A stretch of DNA of 18,754 bases from an uncultured Bacteroidales bacterium (GTDB lineage: Bacteria; Bacteroidota; Bacteroidia; Bacteroidales; FEN-979): positions 1-18,754 of the forward strand of contig CAIYQH010000141.1 of NCBI GenBank assembly GCA_903928285.1. Reading direction: 5' to 3'. This document shows positions 14,263 to 18,754 of the stretch, in pieces. Within the stretch, counting starts at the first letter, position 1. The number at the start of each line of letters is the position of its first letter. Under the pieces are notes generated by a model that did not search any database, was not told the origin of the DNA, and was given only the letters and a program-made list of their open reading frames with translations. Position numbers and translations under genes: made by a program.

Positions 14263-15201
14263 TTATTCAAAGGGATGCGACTGATCGAAATCGGGCCTGT
14301 AATACCGGTTGCTTTCAAACTCCTGGATCCATCCGTAGTATAGGCCCAGCCGCTCCATTTCTTCAACCACAAGCTGGTATTCCTTTTCCGTGACACTCCT
14401 CCCCAATTGCCTGTGGTTTTGCACCCGCGTGGTTGGATAATACTGTGCCATCAGCGAAATATGGATCCTGGGAGATATCTCCTCTGCCAGGAACCGCATC
14501 ACCTGAAGGCTGTTTTCAACCTGGCCCGGCAAAACAAGGTGCCTGATAATAATGCCAGACTCCGCAGTATCCTCGTCGTCAAGGAAAAGCATCGCCCCCT
14601 TCTGCCGCATCATCTCCCTGATCGACTTCATGGCAAACCCCGGATAATCGCGGGCTCCCGAATATTCATAGGCAAGCAGGGCATCCATATACTTGAAGTC
14701 GGGAAGGTATACATCAATCACCCCCTCCAGCAGACGCAGGGTTTCAGGCTTATCATAGCCGTTTGAGTTGTAAACCCATACCGGTTTGTAACCGAGTGAT
14801 TCAACGATGGCAATGATCACCTGTACCTGCGGGATAAAGTGTGACGGGGAGACAAATCCCACCTTGTTGACACCCTGGTCGAGTATCTGTGTGACCTGTG
14901 AAATTACCACGGATATGTCCATCTTTTGGGCAGCATGTGTAACCCGGATATCGCTGATCTGGTAGTTCTGGCAATAGATGCACTGCAGGTTGCAGTTTGT
15001 AAAAAAGATGTTGCAAATGCCGTTTTTCCCGCTGATGACAGGCTCTTCCCCACGATGGATGCAGATCGAGGCAATGCTGAAGGAAGCATCGCTCCTGCAC
15101 ACCCCGGAAGGCGAGATGAGCCGGTTGGCATGGCAATTCCGCGGGCAAAATGCACAATCCCCGAGTTGCTGCAGCGGGGCGGTAAAGGCATCATAATTCA
15201 T
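14263..15201 (-). CDS. Radical SAM protein, PflX-like (COG1313)
   Basis: The 312-residue protein has the radical SAM motif CNLQCIYC (Cys70, Cys74, Cys77) for the 4Fe-4S cluster. An N-terminal Cys group (Cys16, Cys19, Cys23, Cys35 in CAFCPRNC and GVC) may bind a second metal site. The motifs GVNKVGFVSPSHFIPQV, PVWVYNSNGYD and DVYLPDFKY are typical of the PflX/COG1313 group, related to pyruvate formate-lyase activase, whose substrate is unknown. No glycyl-radical enzyme is next to it, so it may act on a distant partner. It is monocistronic and divergent from the HAD gene. Confidence 0.88.
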   Translation of the reverse strand: MNYDAFTAPLQQLGDCAFCPRNCHANRLISPSGVCRSDASFSIASICIHRGEEPVISGKNGICNIFFTNCNLQCIYCQNYQISDIRVTHAAQKMDISVVISQVTQILDQGVNKVGFVSPSHFIPQVQVIIAIVESLGYKPVWVYNSNGYDKPETLRLLEGVIDVYLPDFKYMDALLAYEYSGARDYPGFAMKSIREMMRQKGAMLFLDDEDTAESGIIIRHLVLPGQVENSLQVMRFLAEEISPRIHISLMAQYYPTTRVQNHRQLGRSVTEKEYQLVVEEMERLGLYYGWIQEFESNRYYRPDFDQSHPFE

Positions 15202-15221
15202 CCCGGAGTATTATTTTTAGT

Positions 15222-15229
15222 TATTTTTG
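15222..15229 (+). promoter_or_regulatory. Possible -7 box for the HAD-glycosidase operon
   Basis: TATTTTTG is a full TAnnTTTG match 104 bases before the HAD start codon. On the other strand TAGTTTTG (15315-15322) is a match suited to the radical SAM gene. The two would give overlapping transcripts, and neither has a clear -33 box. Confidence 0.3.
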
Positions 15230-15332
15230 GGGTGATAATCGGAGTGACTGACCGTATTGCTGTTTATGACTTTTTCACAGGCCGCATGACAGAATCCGGA
15301 TGGTTAATCCGTTGCAAAACTAAATAAAATTG

Positions 15333-15983
15333 ATGATCGATCTGAAGAAATACTCCTGTATCATCTGGGACTGGAACGGAACACTGCTCGACGATGCGTG
15401 GCTTTGTGTTGATGTGATGAACGGGATGCTAAAGGAGCGCTACCTCCCCCTGAAAACAATTGAAGAGTATATGGAGCTCTTCGATTTTCCTGTGAAGGAT
15501 TATTATGCAAAACTTGGTTACGACTTTGACACAGAGCCCTTCAACAAGGTCGGCATGGAATTCATCAACCGCTACAATGTGCGGCAGGGCGAAACCCGGT
15601 TGCATCCCGGGGCAGTCAGCGTGTTGGAAACCTTCAAAGCCAGGGGATTTGACCAGTCCATCCTGTCGGCCAGGGAACAAAAGGAGCTGCTCACCGAAAC
15701 AACCGCATTGGGAGTTCATGGTTTCTTCAACCGGATCTACGGACTGGATGACCACTATGCACACGGCAAAACGGAGGTCGGTTTCAAACTGGTTCACGAC
15801 CTTGGAATTCCTGAAGAAAAGATGTTATACTTGGGCGATACCCGGCACGACGCCGAGGTGGCTGTCGAAATCGGTATCGATTGCATCCTTATCGCTAACG
15901 GGCATCACAGTCAGGATCGGCTTCAACAGCTTGGCGTACCCTTGATCGCCTCCTTAACTGAGCTAAATAAATTATTATGGTAA
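15333..15983 (+). CDS. HAD-family hydrolase, phosphoglycolate phosphatase-like
   Basis: From the ATG at 15333 the protein has 216 residues; an in-frame TTG one codon upstream is less likely. It has HAD motif I WDWNGTLLDD with nucleophile Asp13, a helical cap (about 20-85), motif II Ser112 (LSARE), motif III Lys146 (HGKTEVGF) and motif IV GDTRHDAE (Asp169, Asp173). In motif I the usual second Asp, the general acid of phosphatases, is Asn15. DWNGT is a recurring variant in this subgroup, so activity may differ from that of a standard phosphatase. It is probably cytoplasmic. Its TAA stop overlaps the start of the exported glycosidase gene by 7 bases, so the two are coupled. Confidence 0.9.
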   Translation: MIDLKKYSCIIWDWNGTLLDDAWLCVDVMNGMLKERYLPLKTIEEYMELFDFPVKDYYAKLGYDFDTEPFNKVGMEFINRYNVRQGETRLHPGAVSVLETFKARGFDQSILSAREQKELLTETTALGVHGFFNRIYGLDDHYAHGKTEVGFKLVHDLGIPEEKMLYLGDTRHDAEVAVEIGIDCILIANGHHSQDRLQQLGVPLIASLTELNKLLW

Positions 15984-18754
15984 AATATCGCAACCATCTT
16001 TTTATCTGTCTTTTATCGTTTCCGCTGATGCACTTCTTCGCGGCAGCCGGACAAACAGTCAAAGGTCAGAATATGAGGATGCATAAGATTAGCGGAAACA
16101 AACAGGAGCCTGTCGTTCCCAAGTCCAAACCGCTGGTTGGGTTCCTCAGCCTTTTACCTTTTGACCAATCGGGACCAGAAACCAGGCAGGCCTATAACCA
16201 GCTGAAATCATCCGGAGAATACGAGACCGTGTTTCTTACCATCGGTGAACTAAAAAAGAGGCCTGCCTCCATCAATAAGTTCAGCCTGGTATGGATCCAC
16301 AGGGCCGATACCACTGCCTTATCAAGGGAAGAAACCCAGGATTTTCTGGTAAAATCAATCAAGAAATATGTTGAAAATGGGGGCCGGCTGATGTTGACCA
16401 TTCAGGCAGTCCACTACCTGAATGTTCTTGGCTTTGAATCCACGATCCTGCAGGACAGCACTAAAAAATGTGTTGATGAGGGGTACGGGCGTAAACTTGG
16501 ATTTCATGCCTTCAGGGAGCACCCTGTTTTCAGTGAACTCAATGGCGGTGCCTATATCTACCGGCCGGTTACCGATATCACTACCCGGATTTCAGGATTT
16601 TTCGGCAATCGCCTTCCCCGCGAAGGAAAGGTGGTTGGCGTTGACTGGGACTACATTTTTTTGCGTGAATCCTCCAAAATCATCCTGGAATATTCCCCCG
16701 GCAACGGCAGGGTCCTTGCGATCGGGGGTTATACGTTGTACAGTTCTGATAACAGTAACAAGGCCCACCTGCAGTTGTTTACAGCCAATTGCCTCCGGTA
16801 CCTGCTCGGTCAGATCCCGGGCGAGTCATTGAATTACTGGGATTATACGCCGGGCGAGGTAAAACCCTGCCACGAAGGAGCTCCAGAGGACCGGCTACTG
16901 GCAGCCGTTCCGCCCTCTGTGAAGTGGGATGCGGCGCCGGGCAACCTGACCCTTAAAAACAGGTTTGCCTCCGGAAATTTCTGGGATGTCGCCGGCGAAC
17001 GCCTGCTGACCATGGGTTCGGAAAACGGTGGCATTGAAGAGGTTTGGGCCCATCCTTTTATGGCTTTCAGGGATTACGAGGTAGGGATCAGGTTTGAATA
17101 TAAGGACAGCATTTACTGGCTCCATGATGACCGCCCTGAAATTGAGGTTAATCCTTCGTTTTTCTCAAGGTTGTATAAATTCCCCAGGGCCTATCTCAAA
17201 GAGCTTGTCGTCAACGATCCTGCAGATCCTGAAGGGGTTATCCATTATGAGTACCGTGGCGTTTACCCGGCAGAACTCATCATCCGGTTCAAGTCAAACC
17301 TGCGCCTGATGTGGCCCTATTCCGAGAAAACCACAGGATCCATCTGTTATTCCTGGGATCCTGACCTGGATGCCTTTACTGCAAAGGATGTGTCAGGAAG
17401 CATGAGTATGAGGATTGGCGGTACCCGGAAACCTGCCGTTCACCTTGAGGGGCAGTTCGACGGATTCACCTATCTCAGCAAAGAAAAGGTTTTCCAGGGG
17501 ATCCCAACTGAAAAAGTACAGGTAGCAGGTTTGATCAGTTACACCCTTGAGATGAATGACAATCTTGACATTGTCTATGCCGCGACCAATGAAGGAACAG
17601 CGGTTACACGGGCAAGCTTCAGCAAAGCGCTCCATGCCCCCGGACAAATTTTCTCGGAAGCCTTGCATCATTCCCGTGAAATCCTGCAGAATAACCTGAT
17701 GATAACCACGCCTGATGCGAATTTCAATATGGGATACCGTTGGGCATTACTGGCAACCGACCGGTTTTTTGTCAACACCCCAGGGATGGGGAAAGCGCTG
17801 GTGGCGGGTTATGCCACCACACGACACGGGTGGGACGGCGAACACAAGGTAAATGGCCGGCCTGGTTATGGCTGGTATTTTGGCCGTGACGGCGAATGGA
17901 GCAGCTTTGCCCTGCTCGATTACGGCGATTTCGAAAAGGTAAGATCCGAACTGGAGTTCTTCAACAAGTACCAGGACCTTTCCGGGAAGATCCTTCATGA
18001 AGCCAGTACTTCCGGGATCATCCATTACGACGCAGCCGATGCGACACCCTTATATATCGTGCTGGCCGGTAAATATTTCAGGCATACAAACGATACGGCT
18101 TTTCTGCGCAAAACCTGGCCCAAGCTAAAAAAAGCCATCGCCTTCTGTTATTCGACCGATACCGACCATAACCACCTCCTTGAAAATACCAATGTTGGGC
18201 ATGGATGGGTCGAGGGCGGCGAGCTGTACGGTTCGCACGAAACCATTTATATGGCAGGTTCCTGGGCCGCTGCCTTGACGGAAGCAGCAAATATGGCCGA
18301 ATTCATGAAGGATCCGGAGGGGATAAAATATAACTGGGAATCGGACGAAGTAAGGAAGGTGATCAACGATGATTTCTGGATCGACCAGCAACAGTTTTTC
18401 GCCTATGGCAGGAACAAGGATGGCAAATTCCGGCAGGAACCAACCGTATTGCCCGCAGTTCCCATCTATTTTAAGACAACCGACCCCATGAAAGCTGCTG
18501 TTTGCCTGAAACAATACGCCAGCAATGCGTTCACAACGGAGTGGGGTTCCAGGATCCTGCGCGAGGACAGCCGGTTGTTCAAGCCCACCGGCTACCATTA
18601 TGGCAGTGTATGGCCCCTGTTTACCGGCTGGACATCCCTGGCGGAATATGCCACAGGGAACTACCTTCAGGGTTATTCACACCTTATGAACAACTTGAAT
18701 ATCTTTAAAAACTGGGGGCTGGGATTTGCCGAAGAGGTACTCAACGGCGCCGAA
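15977..18754 (+). CDS. Exported GATase-like/glycogen-debranching-type glycosidase fusion (partial)
   Basis: An uninterrupted frame of 926 codons runs from the ATG at 15977 off the right edge, with no stop in the window. Residues 1-25 are a signal peptide. Residues of about 48-280 look like a GATase/ThuA-like Rossmann domain (VWIHRADTTALSREE, YVENGGRLMLT, GRVLAIGGYTLY). A beta-sandwich region follows (about 290-570). From about 575 there is an (alpha/alpha)6 barrel of the bacterial glycogen debranching/amylo-alpha-1,6-glucosidase type: GYRWALLATDRFF, YFGRDGEW (634-641), GHGWVEGGELYGSHE (741-755) and YHYGSVWPLFTGW near 872. Acidic residues such as Glu746 may be catalytic. It should act on a glucan or other oligosaccharide in the periplasm or outside. 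The start overlaps the HAD stop by 7 bases. Confidence 0.8.
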   Translation, partial: MVKYRNHLFICLLSFPLMHFFAAAGQTVKGQNMRMHKISGNKQEPVVPKSKPLVGFLSLLPFDQSGPETRQAYNQLKSSGEYETVFLTIGELKKRPASINKFSLVWIHRADTTALSREETQDFLVKSIKKYVENGGRLMLTIQAVHYLNVLGFESTILQDSTKKCVDEGYGRKLGFHAFREHPVFSELNGGAYIYRPVTDITTRISGFFGNRLPREGKVVGVDWDYIFLRESSKIILEYSPGNGRVLAIGGYTLYSSDNSNKAHLQLFTANCLRYLLGQIPGESLNYWDYTPGEVKPCHEGAPEDRLLAAVPPSVKWDAAPGNLTLKNRFASGNFWDVAGERLLTMGSENGGIEEVWAHPFMAFRDYEVGIRFEYKDSIYWLHDDRPEIEVNPSFFSRLYKFPRAYLKELVVNDPADPEGVIHYEYRGVYPAELIIRFKSNLRLMWPYSEKTTGSICYSWDPDLDAFTAKDVSGSMSMRIGGTRKPAVHLEGQFDGFTYLSKEKVFQGIPTEKVQVAGLISYTLEMNDNLDIVYAATNEGTAVTRASFSKALHAPGQIFSEALHHSREILQNNLMITTPDANFNMGYRWALLATDRFFVNTPGMGKALVAGYATTRHGWDGEHKVNGRPGYGWYFGRDGEWSSFALLDYGDFEKVRSELEFFNKYQDLSGKILHEASTSGIIHYDAADATPLYIVLAGKYFRHTNDTAFLRKTWPKLKKAIAFCYSTDTDHNHLLENTNVGHGWVEGGELYGSHETIYMAGSWAAALTEAANMAEFMKDPEGIKYNWESDEVRKVINDDFWIDQQQFFAYGRNKDGKFRQEPTVLPAVPIYFKTTDPMKAAVCLKQYASNAFTTEWGSRILREDSRLFKPTGYHYGSVWPLFTGWTSLAEYATGNYLQGYSHLMNNLNIFKNWGLGFAEEVLNGAE

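Noticed and set aside
14926..15327. Plus-strand frame opposite the start of the radical SAM gene
   Set aside because: It is antisense to a gene with clear catalytic motifs and has no recognisable domain or signal peptide.

Overview
The window comes from a Bacteroidota chromosome, most likely order Bacteroidales or a close relative. Signs are a C-terminal type IX secretion (T9SS) sorting domain, a DUF4295 ribosome-associated gene beside rpmG and ftsY, many lipobox lipoproteins, weak Shine-Dalgarno signals, and several promoters of the Bacteroidota type (TTTG, 19-20 bases, TAnnTTTG). No phage, CRISPR array, tRNA, rRNA or insertion sequence was found. Most of the window is conserved housekeeping DNA, and the novelty is mainly in intergenic elements and envelope genes.

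Region 1 (1-3200, minus strand) is an outer-membrane uptake operon: a T9SS-sorted surface protein, a TonB-dependent receptor resembling the Bacteroidota BtuB-type (cobalamin) receptors, and the first 41 codons of a lipoprotein where a BtuG/YncE-like gene would be expected. Its leader has an unusual layout: two near-identical 17-bp direct repeats flank a 13-bp imperfect hairpin. Region 2 (3200-4603, plus) diverges from it and encodes a tiny basic lipoprotein overlapping a NylB/beta-lactamase-fold serine hydrolase lipoprotein.

Region 3 (4667-8747, minus) runs rpmG, DUF4295, ftsY, rimO, a MORN-repeat protein and a PaaI-type thioesterase. A strong hairpin terminator lies between DUF4295 and ftsY, and a second promoter lies at the 3' end of rimO, so this is probably three expression blocks. 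Region 4 holds divergent xerD (plus) and an SDR oxidoreductase (minus). A 307-bp spacer follows, carrying two types of palindromic repeat.

Region 5 (10890-12763, plus) is a class III aminotransferase overlapping aat (leucyl/phenylalanyl-tRNA-protein transferase), closed by a hairpin terminator. Region 6 (12831-15201, minus) has an exported bleomycin-hydrolase-like C1 peptidase and a PflX-like radical SAM protein. Region 7 (15333 to the end, plus) has a HAD-family protein overlapping a very long exported protein that leaves the window. That protein joins an N-terminal GATase-like domain to a glycogen-debranching-type (alpha/alpha)6 glycosidase domain.

No clearly new defence or biosynthetic system is present. 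The best candidates for something undescribed are the structured leader of the uptake operon, the palindromes in the 10.68-10.82 kb spacer, and the dyad inside the rpmG promoter.
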